Below, one piece after another: positions 50,554 to 64,000 of a stretch of DNA of 64,000 nucleotides. The notes beneath the pieces were generated by a model. It saw nothing but the letters and a program-made list of their open reading frames with translations, searched no databases and was not told the DNA's origin. The first letter of the stretch is position 1. Every line of letters begins with the position of its first letter. The stretch spans positions 48,077-112,076 of the forward strand of contig MU400637.1 of NCBI GenBank assembly GCA_022578965.1, written 5' to 3'. Made by a program: the position numbers and the translations under genes. The DNA comes from Xylaria sp. FL1777 (lineage: Eukaryota; Ascomycota; Sordariomycetes; Xylariales; Xylariaceae).

Positions 50554-53500
50554 AATAAGCCAAAAAAAAAGTAATTACAAAGTTCTTAAAAAAAAATTCA
50601 TTATATATCTAGTAATTTAACATTACAGTAAAGTTACAATGTTTAGTGCACAATAAATTTTATAATTGTTTTACTCCTTAATTAAATATATTACTTTTTT
50701 GCCCTTATAATCTTATGTTTAAAATCTAATGCTGCTACTTTTAATGCTTTATTATATTATGCTTTACTTAAAAAGCTATAGTTAGTATTTTATAATAAGC
50801 AGCTTTTCAAAGTTTATAACTAGTAGTCTGCTTTATAATAAATACCTAAGTTCTGCTTAGTAATTATAATAAACCTCTTTTAGTTTAATAAAAAGCTTAG
50901 CTTATTACTGTTTTATATTTAAAGCCTACTATTGTTATGCTAATATAGCTAACTATAAATTAATTAATTCTTTAGCTATATTATAATAATTAAGCCTTTT
51001 TATATTTAGAACTTATTTAGCTATTTTATATATGTTTTTTTTTTTAAATTACTATAATAATTAGTACTTTAGTTAAAATTCTATTTGCTTTTTTAATTTG
51101 CTGCAAACGCTATTATATATAGTACACTAGTTTACAAAAAGCTAAATTATCTCCTTTAGCCATTTATACTAGCATATTAACAACCTTTGTTTAAGTATTT
51201 TTTATGTTAATAAATATGCCTTAAATATTGCATATATATTAGCAAAAAGTATTATATTTCTTTTATTAATTTTAAGTAGGATTATTTTAAAAATTTAAGC
51301 ATAAAACAACAAGTTTTGCATAGTATAATTAAAGCAGCTATAGTATATAATTTGCAGCCATAAAATAAATTAATAAAAACAAAGCTAATATTAACGTACA
51401 AATTATAAAAATGCTTTGCTCTTTTTTATTTAAACTGTAAGCATAAATACTAATACTAATGCTACATTTTCCGTTAATTTTTTAATCTATTTATAATATA
51501 GCACTGCTATTATTAATTTAGCTAACTAAGTTTATTACAAACCTTTTATTATAACTATAATGCAATAAACATAATTATTAACTTTAAAGCTTTAAGTATA
51601 TTATAAATTATGTTATAAAAAAGTATATAAAGCTTATTATTAAATATAAACAGCAACAAATAAACAACTAAAAATACTTTTTTAGTTTACTTTACAAAAT
51701 CTTAAAGCAGCAATAATATTTACTGCTTTTTAACAAAAGTTATTTTAGGTTTGTTATGCATTAATTAACTTAAAAGCATTAGCAATTTTAGCAAACAACG
51801 CTATATAATTAATATAAATATTATAGCTCTTAAAAACTTTATTTATAGCTTAAAGCTTTATATTTATAAAATAATCCTAGAAAACTTTTATAAATACTTA
51901 CATTTTATATATATAATAGTTAGTTTTAACTATATTTATAATTTATAGCACATAAATTTTGTTTACTTAGTAAATTCAGCAATTAAAATTTCTTAAATCT
52001 TGTTTAGCATAACGCAAAAAACCTAAATAGCTAAAGCATTTTAATTATAGCAAATAGTCTAACAATTTAAGCATTAGTAAGCAGCTTAAACATTCAAAAA
52101 ACAAAAAATCTTAGCGTAATAAATAGTTGTTATAATAAACAAAATCGTTAAAACAAAATAAAACAAATAAATATATACGTATATATATAAATAAACAGTA
52201 TTTAGTATAGCACTACGCAATAATAAAAGTTATTAAAATACTTAAGTATTGTTAATATGTAATAAGTACTTAAGTAAGTAATAAATGTTAATTAAAGCTT
52301 AAATTGCTTACAAAAGCTACTTTTATAATTGTAACGCTATTAAAAACCCGTAACATAATAAAAGCTATTATATTATAACTTACAAAATAAAAAATATAAA
52401 ATCTAGTTATAAAAGCTAAATGCACTTTTACGTTAAAAAAATAAAAGCTAGTTTTAAATTAAATGCTAAAAGTAAAGCACTATTTTGCTTTAGTTAACCA
52501 GAGTTCTAAAAATAAGCATTAATTTAATATATAAAAATGCCCTTTAAACTTTTTTATAAACATTAGCGCTTTTATTTTTTAAACCTAAATATATATATTT
52601 TATAGTTAAAACTATAGCTTGCTTTCTTGTTAGTAAGTATTTATATGAACTATAAGCTTTCTTAAAAACGCCATGCTTAAGTTAAGTTTTTAAAACTTTT
52701 ATAGTAATGTTTTTTAAAAGTTTAAAGATTAAAATACTGCAAACTTACTATGCTTTATAAAAAACTATTTTAATTTTATAAAAAGGAAAAATTTTATTAT
52801 AAATCCTTTTTATTTTAAAAAAGTCCTAAAAAAGTGCTATTTCTTTGCAATACTATATTTTAGTCAGCAATGCTACTTTTTGCTAAATAAGGTTAGTTAT
52901 ACAAAGCCTTTTTAAAAAAGCAGCTAATTGCTTAGCAGTTAATTAAGTGCTTTTAAAAGTAGTGCTAAAACGTAAATATATGTTTTAATAAATGCTATTT
53001 CGTTAAAATAGCGCAAAATCTTTTAAATAATAGCTTGCCTTTTTTAAAGCTTACTTTTTTTACTTATAAAATCCAAGTAAAACAGTGCTATTAAATAGCA
53101 CATTATTTTTAGAATAAATCTTCTTATTTTTTGTTTTATACATTATATTTAAAATTATTATTTTATTCCTTATTAATTTATTAATTTTAAAAGCTTAAAA
53201 AATTAATAGTATTTAAATTAAAGCTATAATTAAGTTATTTTTGTTGCTTAACTTATATGCAAAATTTCTAGTTTTTATAATTATTAATCTTTTAGCGTTT
53301 TTTTGCTTTAATATTTTCTTTATTGCAACCAAAAGTATTTTAAGTAATTAATCATTATTAAAAGCAGCGCAAACTTTTTTATTATTTTATATTTCTAAGT
53401 TTTTAAAAAATTCAATATTTTTTTATATAAAAAAAGTTAAAAAAACTACTAACGTTATAGCATTATACAAGTTTTAATTCTTTTAAAAGTTTATACTTAT

Positions 53501-56500
53501 ATATTTCTTTAAATTGTATATTTTTAATTTTTCTTTTGTTGCTTTTTGCTAATTATTAGATTTTTTATTTAAGGTCTAAAACTTTTATGCTTTATACAGC
53601 TTTTTTACTAAACTAATAGTTTAGCAAATATATATTAGTTTTTTAGTTGCTAACGTTTTTAAGTTTTTAAGTTTAAGCTTTTAATATAGTTTATTACTAG
53701 TATAATAATTTAGCTTGTTTTTAATATTATGCTAGTTATTATATAAAGGCCCTAAAAGTATAAACTTATTTAAGATTTTATAATAAAGTTTATTCCTAGT
53801 AATAAAAAGTAAATAGCTTATTTTTTACTAATTATATATAACAAAAGAAATAATAATTTTTTATTTATTTAAATAGTAGTTTTAAAGCATTTAATATATT
53901 TAATAGGATTGTTAGTCCAGTTAAATCCTTTTTAAATTATATTAGTATTCTAAGTAGCAAAGCCGTTTTTATTAATAAAAAAGTTTATAATAATGCTAAA
54001 TTACGCCTTAAAATTAATAATTCTAGTAATATTACTTCTATAAATTTTGTTTTTTATTTTTATAGTAAGCCTTAAGCAAAGTTATATAAATTTTTCTAGC
54101 TTTATAACGCTTAAAAAAGTAACTAAAATATTTTGTAGTCTTATTAATAAAGCTATTATAAAACATAAATCCAAAAAGCTTATATATTTTTAGTTAAAAT
54201 AATTTATTAAACCTAAGTCTTCCTTATTATAAAATTTATACCTTAGTGTTCTTTTAAATAAGTTTAAGCTATTATTATTAGCATAATTATTATGTTTTTT
54301 ATAAATCTTTAATTTAAAAGAATTAAAGCTTTAGCTTACGCTTTATAAAATTATTAATGCTAGTTATATTAGCTCTTTAAGCTTATTTACTCCTTTTAGC
54401 ATTATTAACACAAAATTAGCACTAAGCTAAAGTTTAATTAAAAATATTACCTTTTTAAAAAGCAACAAAAGTATAACAATTAGCAACTTTTATTTTTTTA
54501 AGTTATCTTTAAATAATAAATATATAATATTATATTAGTTTAAAATTCTTAAAAGCATTTTGTTGAACTTTAACTTGTTTTTTAACGTTTAAAAGTCTAA
54601 AGCAATATAAACAAAAAACAATATTACTTAATTATTTTATTAGTTTTAATTATAAATAACTTTTATTATTTTATAGTAATGCTTTTTTAAAAAAACAGTT
54701 ATAAAGCTAAATTAAAGCATATAAATATATATAATAAAACTGTTATAATTTATTTTATTATTAATTTATGCTACTAAATAGTCTAACAAAAAGCTAGTTT
54801 TATAAGTGCTATTTAGCAATTTTTGTTTATTAAGTTAATTAGCTAACTATAATACTAGCTAAAAACTTGCTTATGCTTTTTTAGCTGCTATTTATTAAAA
54901 TTTTATGTTTTTTTCCGAAAAATTTATGCTTTTATAAAAAAAAGCATCTTTTATGTTTACTTAAATTAAAATTTTATATAATAAAGTTTTTAATTAAGCT
55001 TTATATTCTAACTTATTGCTTTTTTTTTTTAAAACAAGCTATAATATGTTTAGCTCGATTCGTTAATTTAAACCTTTATTAAAGTTATTTAAAAGCAATA
55101 GTATTATTTTTAACATTAGCTTAAAAATTTCTGCTGCTTCAAAATATAATTTAGCTTTTATTTAAGCAATTGTTTAAATAAAAACATTAAAGTACTTTAA
55201 AACTCTTATTATAAAATTCTTAAAAGTAACATTTGTTTTTTTGTTTAAAAAGTTCTTAGACTTTTTAGCTTATATTTTTTTAAATTTTAAATTTTTTTTT
55301 ATAAGCTTTGCTTCTTATATTTCTTAAGGTCTTTAATAATTAAAACTTTCTATTTTTAATAAAGTATTTTGCTTAAAAAAATTATTGTTTATTTATATAT
55401 TTTTAATGTTAAATTAAGTAAAAAACTTATTATTATTTAAATGAACTTTTTTAATTATTTAACTTACAAAAAGCTTTTTTTTTAGCTTTTTAGGTTTTTT
55501 TTTACCTCTTGTTTAGTAAAAAGCAGCCCTTTTTAATAAAGGTTTATAATAATTAGCTTAAAACACATTTACGTTAATTTTTCTGCTTAATATATGGCTT
55601 TACAAAATTTTAGTGCTATTTGCATTATAAAAAGTGCTTTATATAAAGTTTTAATCGGTTGTAATAAAGCTATTATTTAGCTTGCTATTTATTAAGTTGT
55701 TTTTTTTAATATTATAAGCTTTTGTTAATCCTATTTTATAAAGTATAAAGGTTTAATTATTAAATTCCTTACTTAAAAATTAAGCTAGCTGCTTGTTTTT
55801 TAGCTAGTAAAGTTTTTTATTCTTTAGTTTTTTTCGTTTGCTTTTTATTTTAGTATTTAAATCTTTATTATTTAAAATAAAGTTTTTTTTTTAAAGTTAA
55901 TAATAAGCTTTCTGCTTTAGTAACTTATTATTACTTAAAACAAAGTTATATATTTATTTTATTGCAGCATTAAATATTTCTTTTTTATTTTTGCTAATCT
56001 TTACGATTTCTAAGGGAACTTTTATGTACTTAAAGCTTGCAAAAAATCCTAGCTTTTTTAAACACTATTTAAAGTTTTAATGTATAATGTTTTCCTGTTT
56101 TAATTTGTAAGCAAAGCTGCATTTATAAACGTAATAATTGTTTATATTATATTTTTAACAAATAGTTGCTTTTGCTAAATAAAAATTGTTTAATTTTACT
56201 TGTTATAAAAAATTAAACAATTGTTTATTTTGTTTTTGTTTTTTAAAATTATATTTACCTTTTTGTAAATACTTAAAAGTTATAGCATTAATGCTAAACA
56301 TTTGTTTTTTTAACAGATTTATATTAATTTTATAATATTGCAGTGCTTATAATCCTTAATTAATAAGCTAAATATATTAATTCTGCAGTTCTTTTAGCAT
56401 TTTCTTTAGTTTTTTTTTTATAATTGCTACGTTTTTTTGTTTTAACTTTAGCTGTTATATTTGCTTAGTAATATTATTTATGTTTTAATTATAAGCAAAA

Positions 56501-57110
56501 TATTAAGCTAGTTTTACTTGCTACTCTTTAATAATAACCTTTTTAGCAGCTAGTATAGTTATATTAATAGCTAGCTTAATAATATTAACAGTAATATATA
56601 AAAATTTATTAAAGTTATAATTATATAAATAATTAACTTTTTTTTATGCTTTATGCGCTTTTTTTATTTCTTTAAAGTAAAAATTAGCCTAAATTTTCTA
56701 TTTATTTAAATATTTAATGTTTTATAAAAATTCTTATATAATATTTTATTTAAGTTATTATATAACTTTTTAAAGAACTTTATTACTTTAGTTTTATTAA
56801 GCAAGCTTTATTTTTTTATAGCCTTTTTACTTATAAAAGTACTATGCTTTTTTCTTTTTTTTAAGGCTTGCTTATTTAAAAATAAGTGCTATAAAAAAGC
56901 AATAGCCGCGTTTTATATAAAGTTTTTAAGCAATAACTAGCTTACAATTAAAAAACCTTGCTTTTTATTCTTTAATAAAAAATAGTATTAGCTTAAAAAA
57001 CAAAATATATCTTTAATTATTAATTACTTTTTATACTAACGCATAAGCTTAAACTTATCTAGTATAAATAATCGTTAAATTTGCTTATATTATAACTTTT
57101 AAAAGTTTTA
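50554..57110. other. Gene-free T-rich RIP-degraded DNA left of an A 3' end
   Basis: T-rich on the plus strand with many GCT and AGC words. No gene, RNA or clear repeat partner was found. By position the right-hand part could be the interior of the A element whose 3' end is at 57,111-57,912, but its left part does not match the A 5' interior (16,354 onward). Confidence 0.4.
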
Positions 57111-57912
57111 GCAATATTTATTCTTTTTTAAGCTTATTTTTTATTTTTTTTGTTTATATAAAAGCAATCGTGTTTTTTTTTTTAAAAAGCACTAGTTTTT
57201 TAATAAAAATTCTCTCTTTTTAGCTCCTTAAGGGTTCCTAGCAATAAGTCTTTTAGCTATACTATCTTAAAAATTATACTAGCTTTTTAACACTTAATTG
57301 CTATTTTACTAAAAAAAATAAAAACGCTTTGCAAGCTAAGCTAAAAAAAACAGTTTAACATTTTTATACGTTTATTTTAAGCCCCATTAATTAAAAGCTG
57401 CTAGCTTAAATATTTATTGCTAATTATAGCTAAACTGCTTATATTAAGCAAATTTTGCTTATTATTAGCTAAAGCAGCCAAGTATAATATATTATAATTT
57501 ATATATAAAAATTATAGCAATTAATTAATAAATAAATCAAACATATAAATTAATAATAATAAATTGTTTGCTTATAAGTTTTATAATATTATTTATTATA
57601 AATAAAAGATCGTAGCAGTATAATTGCGCTAAATTTACTATAACACTTTAATTGCAAAAAAATAAGTTATAACTTATGCATTTAAGCAATTAAGCTATAT
57701 ATAAATTAAAAAATAAAACAATTAATAAAAAAGCTATATAACAATACAAATAAAGCAACTATAGCTAATTTTTATTATATTATTTATAATGTTCAAGTTT
57801 ATGCTTTAAAATCTAGCGCAATACTTACTTTTTTATTCCTACTATATAACTTAACTTAAACTTACTTTAATTAGCTAGTTAGCTTATTTAGCTACTTTAC
57901 TTTACTTTAATA
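57111..57912 (+). mobile_element. LTR retrotransposon family A, 3' internal end and 3' LTR
   Basis: Direct partner of 1-829. Internal sequence occupies 57,111-57,613 and the LTR 57,614-57,912. The LTR is about 10 bp short at its left end, where a deletion of roughly 28 bp of flank plus the LTR start joins AAAAGATCG directly to TAGCAGTATAATTGCGC. Homology with the first copy ends at the right LTR boundary in both, as expected for a retroelement terminus. This copy keeps more unmutated words (GCTCCTTAAGGGTTCC) than copy 1. Confidence 0.65.
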
Positions 57913-58301
57913 GTTAATAATAAAAAGCTAGCAATAAAGAAAATATTATATACTACTATAATATAGCTAATGCAATAATAGCACAGCTTTAAGATTTTAG
58001 TATGCTTAATAAACATATATTCTATAAATATTAGCTAAATATAACCTTACTGCACTAAGTTATTTACCTTTATTTTCAAAATTAGCATTACTGCTAAAAA
58101 GCATTACAACAAGCAGTTTATAATATATAAAAGCTAAACATTAATTAGCATATATACTTAAACTAAGCTAAACAAAAATACGTACTATAAAAAATATAGC
58201 AGCTAAAGCAAAGTAAATTTTTAAATAACTATAATAAGTTAGCAGCTATTTTTAGCTACAAATTAAATCTATAAACGTACTAAAATAAACATAAGCTAAA
58301 G

Positions 58302-58325
58302 TAATAATAATAATAATAATAATAA
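58302..58325. repeat. (TAA)n microsatellite
   Basis: Eight uninterrupted TAA triplets inside the segment just right of the repeat shared with 15.2 kb. Confidence 0.8.
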
Positions 58326-59385
58326 AGTTAGTTATTAAAACAAGTAAAATTAACAAAAGTAAACAAACAAGCATTCTTTTTAACACTTATATAATTAGCA
58401 CTTTAGCTATATATAGCTTTATTAGCTACTTTTGCAATTAGTACACTTTTATATAAATTGCATCCCATTTTTCAACTTTAATAATGCTTAAAAAATCTTT
58501 ACTTAAGTAAATTATAGCTTTATTAGCAACTCTTTTTTTTATTCACTTTTAAACAACCTTTTTAACTATATATATTTATATATACGCTATACTGTTTAAA
58601 TATAAATTAAACATGTTAGTACATACACTACATATAAACTAACTACTAACTAAAATAGCTAAACATTTTTGTAAAGCTATCTTAGAACTTTTAATAACTA
58701 AATAGTTCTGCAAAGCTATTGCTAAACTAAACCCATTTTTTTTGTAGTACTAACTTATACAAACTACTTTTAAATATATACTAATTATAACTTAATAATA
58801 CCTTTAGTAAAATAGCTTAAATTAAACAATTAGTTTATTATACTTTTGCTAGCTTTTTTATTTCTAACAATTTTATAACTAAACATTTTTATTAAACTAT
58901 TTAATCTTTTAAACTAATACTTCTTTAAGTCCTTTAAAATACCTAGCGTATAATACAATTAATGCTAATCTTAAAGTACTTTTACTTTTTAATCTAAAAA
59001 TCTTGTTTTTAAGCAGTAATACTTTTATGCTTTTGCTGCGCTATTAACGTATAAACTTCATAAATCTTATAAACGTTTAAAATTTTTTTAAAAACTAAAG
59101 TACTTTATACGTAGTATAATTTATACTATCCTAAGAGTACTTATGCTTTTCTAAATAGCTTATAGTATATAAGTTATTCCAGGTTATTTTTAAGACTTTT
59201 TTTTAACTATATAGTTACTTAACAACACTAATAGCTTTATAAGCTAACTTATATTTATTTAACTAATTAACCTATTTAATATATATAGCTATAAACCTTG
59301 TTAAAAGTATAATACTTTTGTTTTTATATTAATTAATTATTGCTATAAGTATTACTGTTTTAGCTAAGTCTTAAACTAAAGCGCT

Positions 59386-59452
59386 TAGTTAGCTAGTTAG
59401 CTAATTAGCTAGCTAATTAGTTAACTAATTAACTTATTTACTTATTTACTAA
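59386..59452. repeat. Short tandem array of TTAGCTAG/TTAACTAA words
   Basis: A run of near-palindromic 8-bp words (TTAGCTAG, CTAATTAG, TTAACTAA). These are RIP-resistant words, so it may be a decayed tandem repeat. Confidence 0.5.
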
Positions 59453-62400
59453 TTTATACTTTTCTTAATTAATAAATATGTTTAACTTAATATAAATTAT
59501 ATTTATAACAAAGTAGCAAATTATTATTTTTAATACAAATAGTTAAATTTAGTTAATTAAAATCAATTAGCTAACGTTATATTAAACGGCTATTTTAGGC
59601 CTTAGCTAACTTAACATTTTACTAAAAAAGCTACCTAAATAAAAATAAAAAGTTAACACTTTAGCTTAACTTGCTATATAACCTTTAGTTTTTTACGTTA
59701 TAATTAAAATATATTACTAAGTAAATATAACATAATACTACAAAATACGCTATTATAGCATTATTAGTTATTTTCTTTTTTGGAATAATATATTGTTTTA
59801 TGTTGTTTTACTGCATAATATATTTATAAAGGCCTATAAATACCCTAATTTTTATATTTTCCTATATTAAAATAAAGCAAAAAAGCCTATAAAGACTATA
59901 CCCTTTTTTTAAGTATAAAGAAAAAATATAGTATATTTATTTTATAACTACTTTTAAATATACTTAATTAATTAAAACATTAGAAATTTAGCATTTAAAC
60001 AAAACAAAATTAATTAAAGTTAATAATTAAAATATAGCTATTTTTAATAATATAGTTTATAAAAAGTCTATTATAAAAGCAAAAATATTGCAGTAATATC
60101 TTAATGCTTAGCTATATAACTAAGCTATATTTAGCTACTAAAAGCTTTCATAAACATATACCTTTTAAGCTATATATATTAGCATTAACACTTATAGCTA
60201 CTACGTTTTAAGTATTAATAATACCAGAAAATATTATTAAATCTTGTTTTAAAAAAACAAGCAATTAAAGCTGCTTGTTTTTTATATATATAGCATTTCT
60301 CCTTTTTTTCTTCTAATTATTAAAAATGCCTTTAATACATTTATTTTAATCTTTTTAAAAACTAATACGCTTTTGTTTTATACTTTCTATTAAGTTTAAG
60401 CAGCATATATTATATACTACTAGCATTAAAAATGCTTACGTTATAATACTTTTGTTTAATTAATAGCTATACTAGTTTAATTCTTGCTAAAGTGTTTTAA
60501 TGTTTTATATCTTTATAATATATTTTTATAATAAAGTATATAAAATAAAAATAAATTTTTTTGCTTTGCTATATATTGCTTTTATTAATTATAACAAACT
60601 TTTATTTATTAATTATTAAATATATTGCTTTTTATAAAAAAATCAAGATTATATATAGTTTTATTATAACTATACTATTTTAGATTATATTTTTATGTTT
60701 TTTATTCTTTAAAAACAACTTATTTTAGTTAATAAAGATCTAGTTATATTATTATTTCATTTGCTATGTTGTGCTGCTTTTTTACTTACCTTAAGCTTTT
60801 TAGCAATAGTTATTAACTTAAAAAATAGCTTATATATATTGTTAATATTTGTACGAACTATATTAATATACTAGTTGTTGCTTTTAGCTACTGTTTAATA
60901 ACTAGTAATAGTTTAGCTAAAGTACTTTAAAGTCTTGTAATTATAGCTATATAATATACTACATAATACTATTAGTTTTTATTTTTTTATACTTAATTAA
61001 CAAATTTTGCTAGGCCTACATATTTATTAAAAATTTGTAACAATTTCCCTTTTAATAGTAATAACTTTTAAGAATTATTAGTAATATATAAAATTAGCAT
61101 TATAGCAAACTAGCTATTTATTTATAACTATTATAGTTTGCTTAATATTTAGGCAATAAATGTAGCACTTAACTTTTTACGTTTTATGTTTTGCTATTTA
61201 AAGCTAAATAATAGTTAACTAGTTAATAATGCAAAACTAAAAGCTTTGTTTTTAAGTAAAGCGTTATATTACGCTTAGCACTAAAACAACTTTTATAAGT
61301 ATAAATTTATTACATATATATTATGTTAAACTATTAAAACTTATAGCTATATAATTATTATACCTAAATTAACTAATAACTAAAACTTTACTGCTAAAGC
61401 TATATATTATATTATAGTTAATTTATATTCTATGTTAATTAAATAGCAAACTGCTAAACTAAACTATTTATTATTACTATTAAACAATATATGTTTTAGC
61501 TGCTATATATTAAAACATTTCCTATTATTATTAGCTAAAATAAACTACTATTATACTTTTTATATTTAATTTATAAAATAGGTAACTATAAAGTAAAAAA
61601 AACACTAGTAATAACTAAAATATAAGCATAATTAATTAGTTAAGTCAAAAAATAAACAAAACAATTTATATAAAAAAACCTTGTTTTTACTTAAGCAAAT
61701 ATATAACGTACGCTAAGAATAGCTGCTTTATTAGTAATACGAAGTATAAAAAAATAGCCCAGGTTTAAGTAGTTTATTATGCTATATATATACTTCTAAG
61801 TTTTTTGCTATAACTATAATAAATAGCAATATTTTATAACATATAACTAGTATTAATTAATATAAGTTCAGTTTTTTTAGGTTAGTAAATAGGTCATAAA
61901 TTATTATAAGAAACTTTATAATATTTAAGTTTTAATTTTAAATTTGTTTTCTTTTTAAATCTATTAGTTATTTTAGCTATTTATTAATTTAATTATAATA
62001 GCACATATATTATAAAAGTAAAATATTTAATAATTATTATTAGCTATTTTTTCTAAATAAAAAAATTATTTAAATTTTTATGAAATAATAGAATTAATTT
62101 TTTTTATAATAAAATTAATATTTTTTATAGCAAGCAATACTTATTTTACCTTTTATAGTAATATATTATTTAATGTATAATTAATTTTATTTGTTTTTAT
62201 ATTATTAAAACGTATATTTAAATAAAGCTGCTTTATAGTATTTTAAAATAGTTTTGCAAAACATTTATAAAAAGGCTATTTCTTTTTAGTGTATTAAGTA
62301 CACTTAATAGTTAGTTTAACACTATAAACGTTTTTATTTAAAGCATTTTAAGCATAAGCTTCTTTTAAAATAAATAACTCTATTTGTTTTTAAATGTTAT

Positions 62401-64000
62401 AATTAGCATTTGTTATTTTAATGCTATTTTTAATTATAATATAGCTATTTTATAAATATTTGCTTTTATAAGCAATAATAAACATAAATAAATCTTTTTT
62501 ATTATGTGTTTATAAAACTAGTTTTTAGTTCGTAAAAAGTAATAAAAATTCTAATAGTATTAAAATTATAACGTTAAAAAATTAATTCTTTATTAATTTT
62601 ACTTCATTAGTAAATATTATATAATATAAATAGCAAATCAAATAGCTAATACATACAAAATTCTTTAAATAAACAAAAAAATCTCTTGCTTTTATAATAA
62701 TAACTAGTATATACATATTATATTTAAAATTAATAATCTGCTAAACAAAAAATAACGCAGCTAAAAAATTTGCTATGTTTTTTTAAGCATTTAAAACACT
62801 GTTTAAATAGTATTAAGCTTATAACCTAAATTAAAGCAACAGCTAGATTTTAAGCCTTACGCATAAACAATTTTCTGCTTCCGCAAAAATTAATACATAA
62901 AGGCTTAACTAGTAGTTTATTAATTAATTTTTTTACAAAAGTAAAACGTAGCAGTTGTTTTTTTTTTTCTTAATAGCTTTAAGCTTTTAGTTAACATAAA
63001 GCTATTATAGCTAACTGTTTTTTTACTTTTAACCTTTTGTTGCTTAATATTAATTTTGTAGTAAAATTATTAATAATATAATTAAATCTAGTTTTTTTTA
63101 AATATTTATTAATCTTTTAAATTTTAAGTTGTATTATACCTTAAAATCAATATTAAACAAAGGTTTTAAATACAATACTAAACAAATTTATACTTTTTTT
63201 TTAACCTTACGAATTTTAACAATAAATATTTATATTATTATAGCTTTTTTTTTTACTTTAGCAATTTATTTGTACAAAAAAAAAGTCTTAAGCACTAAAA
63301 ATTAAAAATATATCTATAACTATAAGCTTATTTAAAAAAAATCCAAAAAATTAAATAAAACTAGTTATTATTTAGTAATAATACTAATAAAAAAAAAAAA
63401 CAAGTCTTGTTGCAATTATGCTCTTTAAATAAAATGCGTAATTACGTAATAATTGCATATAGTATTACTTTTTATATGTGCTATTCTTACGTTTTAAATT
63501 AGTTTTTTTAGTAAGCTTACTAAACCTAGTTTATTATTTTGCAAAAAAAGCATTTTAAAAGTAAAAAGTAAAAAGCTTTAATAAAAAGCTTAATAATGTT
63601 GCTAAAAAAAAATCAATTATTAATATAATAAACAATAGTAATAAAACTAACTTTTTAGCTAATAATTGCATACTAAAAATTAAGCTATACTAGTTATAAC
63701 ACCTATAATAAAAAATAGCGCCTAAAAACAAATCTTATTAAAAACATAATATTTTTAGTCTTTAATTTTCGCTTTAATAACCTAAGTAGTACTACTACTT
63801 TTATTACTGCTAGTATTTATAAATACATAGCTATTGTTTACTACATTAATAACTTAAGTAGTGCTAATATTTTTATTGCTGCTAAAAATCATAAGCGTTT
63901 TATGTTTTTTTTTTTTTTTTTTTCAAATATAAAGTAACTATACTTTTTAGTTCTTAGCAATAATTTAATTATTAATAAAAAAATAAAATAGAAAAAAATC

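Larger units (their letters stand above)
57913..64000. other. Gene-free AT-rich DNA to the window end
   Basis: No gene or RNA was found. A segment at 58,140-58,265 matches 15,205-15,335. The plus strand shows more C than G in many lines between about 58,440 and 59,270. Short runs of ACT/AGT triplets recur at about 63,786-63,815 and 63,853-63,885, and a poly-T tract lies at 63,905-63,923. Confidence 0.4.

Noticed and set aside
58302..58325. CRISPR-like or regulatory repeat array
   Set aside because: It is a plain trinucleotide microsatellite. No spacer-repeat pattern exists anywhere in the window.
1..64000. Organellar, Plasmodium-like or Dictyostelium-like AT-rich genome
   Set aside because: No mitochondrial gene, tRNA or rRNA is visible. 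The depletion is specific to CpA/TpG and accompanied by multiple transition-diverged transposon copies, which points to RIP and not general AT bias.

Overview
The window looks like gene-free, extremely A+T-rich nuclear DNA from a filamentous ascomycete, an AT-rich isochore made of transposable elements destroyed by repeat-induced point mutation (RIP). The evidence is the base vocabulary. TpA is everywhere and CpA/TpG are strongly depleted. The surviving G and C sit mainly in words that RIP does not attack well (AGCT, AGCGCT, ACT/AGT, GCT). Only very short open frames survive, and nearly all are low-complexity or chance frames. I found no credible protein-coding host gene, tRNA, rRNA or CRISPR array. 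The organism is inferred from this pattern; no gene identifies the species.

Layout. Positions 1-829 are the 3' end of an LTR retrotransposon, called family A here (internal end plus a 310-bp LTR). Positions 3,895-5,513 are a 1,175-bp dispersed repeat (family B) split by a 436-bp foldback MITE. Positions 6,811-14,739 are a full-length, about 7.9-kb LTR retrotransposon (family Z) with both LTRs. Positions 16,044-19,197 are the 5' LTR and internal part of another A copy, cut off beside a 65-bp GC-richer island. A microsatellite and a 99-base assembly gap follow, to 19,831. Positions 21,690-25,268 are a 3.58-kb DNA transposon with 82-bp terminal inverted repeats (TIRs). Positions 28,221-29,395 are a second, uninterrupted B copy. 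Positions 29,744-33,311 are a second DNA transposon with 69-bp TIRs of the same architecture. Positions 33,312-39,950 are an inverted Z copy lacking one end and carrying a second foldback MITE. The 65-bp island recurs at 40,019, followed by a lone A LTR (40,172-40,481) and a minisatellite with a period near 102 bp (41,734-42,286). Positions 47,340-50,553 are an inverted A copy, the partner of 16,044-19,197. Positions 57,111-57,912 are another A 3' end, the partner of 1-829. The remaining sequence is RIP-degraded and unassigned.

How the parts relate. The best supported story is a small non-autonomous and autonomous DNA transposon pair. The two foldback MITEs share terminal sequences with the 3.58-kb element, and all three insertions have exact 8-bp target-site duplications. 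For both MITEs the window also contains the unoccupied paralogous site (in the other B copy and in the other Z copy), so the insertions can be read directly. The 29.7-33.3 kb element belongs to a sister family with the same three-subrepeat TIR design. The LTR families supply most of the bulk and form two large inverted pairs (Z/Z and A/A) with different symmetry axes. Gene-free, nested, RIP-saturated sequence of this length would suit a regional centromere or a pericentromeric or subtelomeric AT isochore; that is inference.
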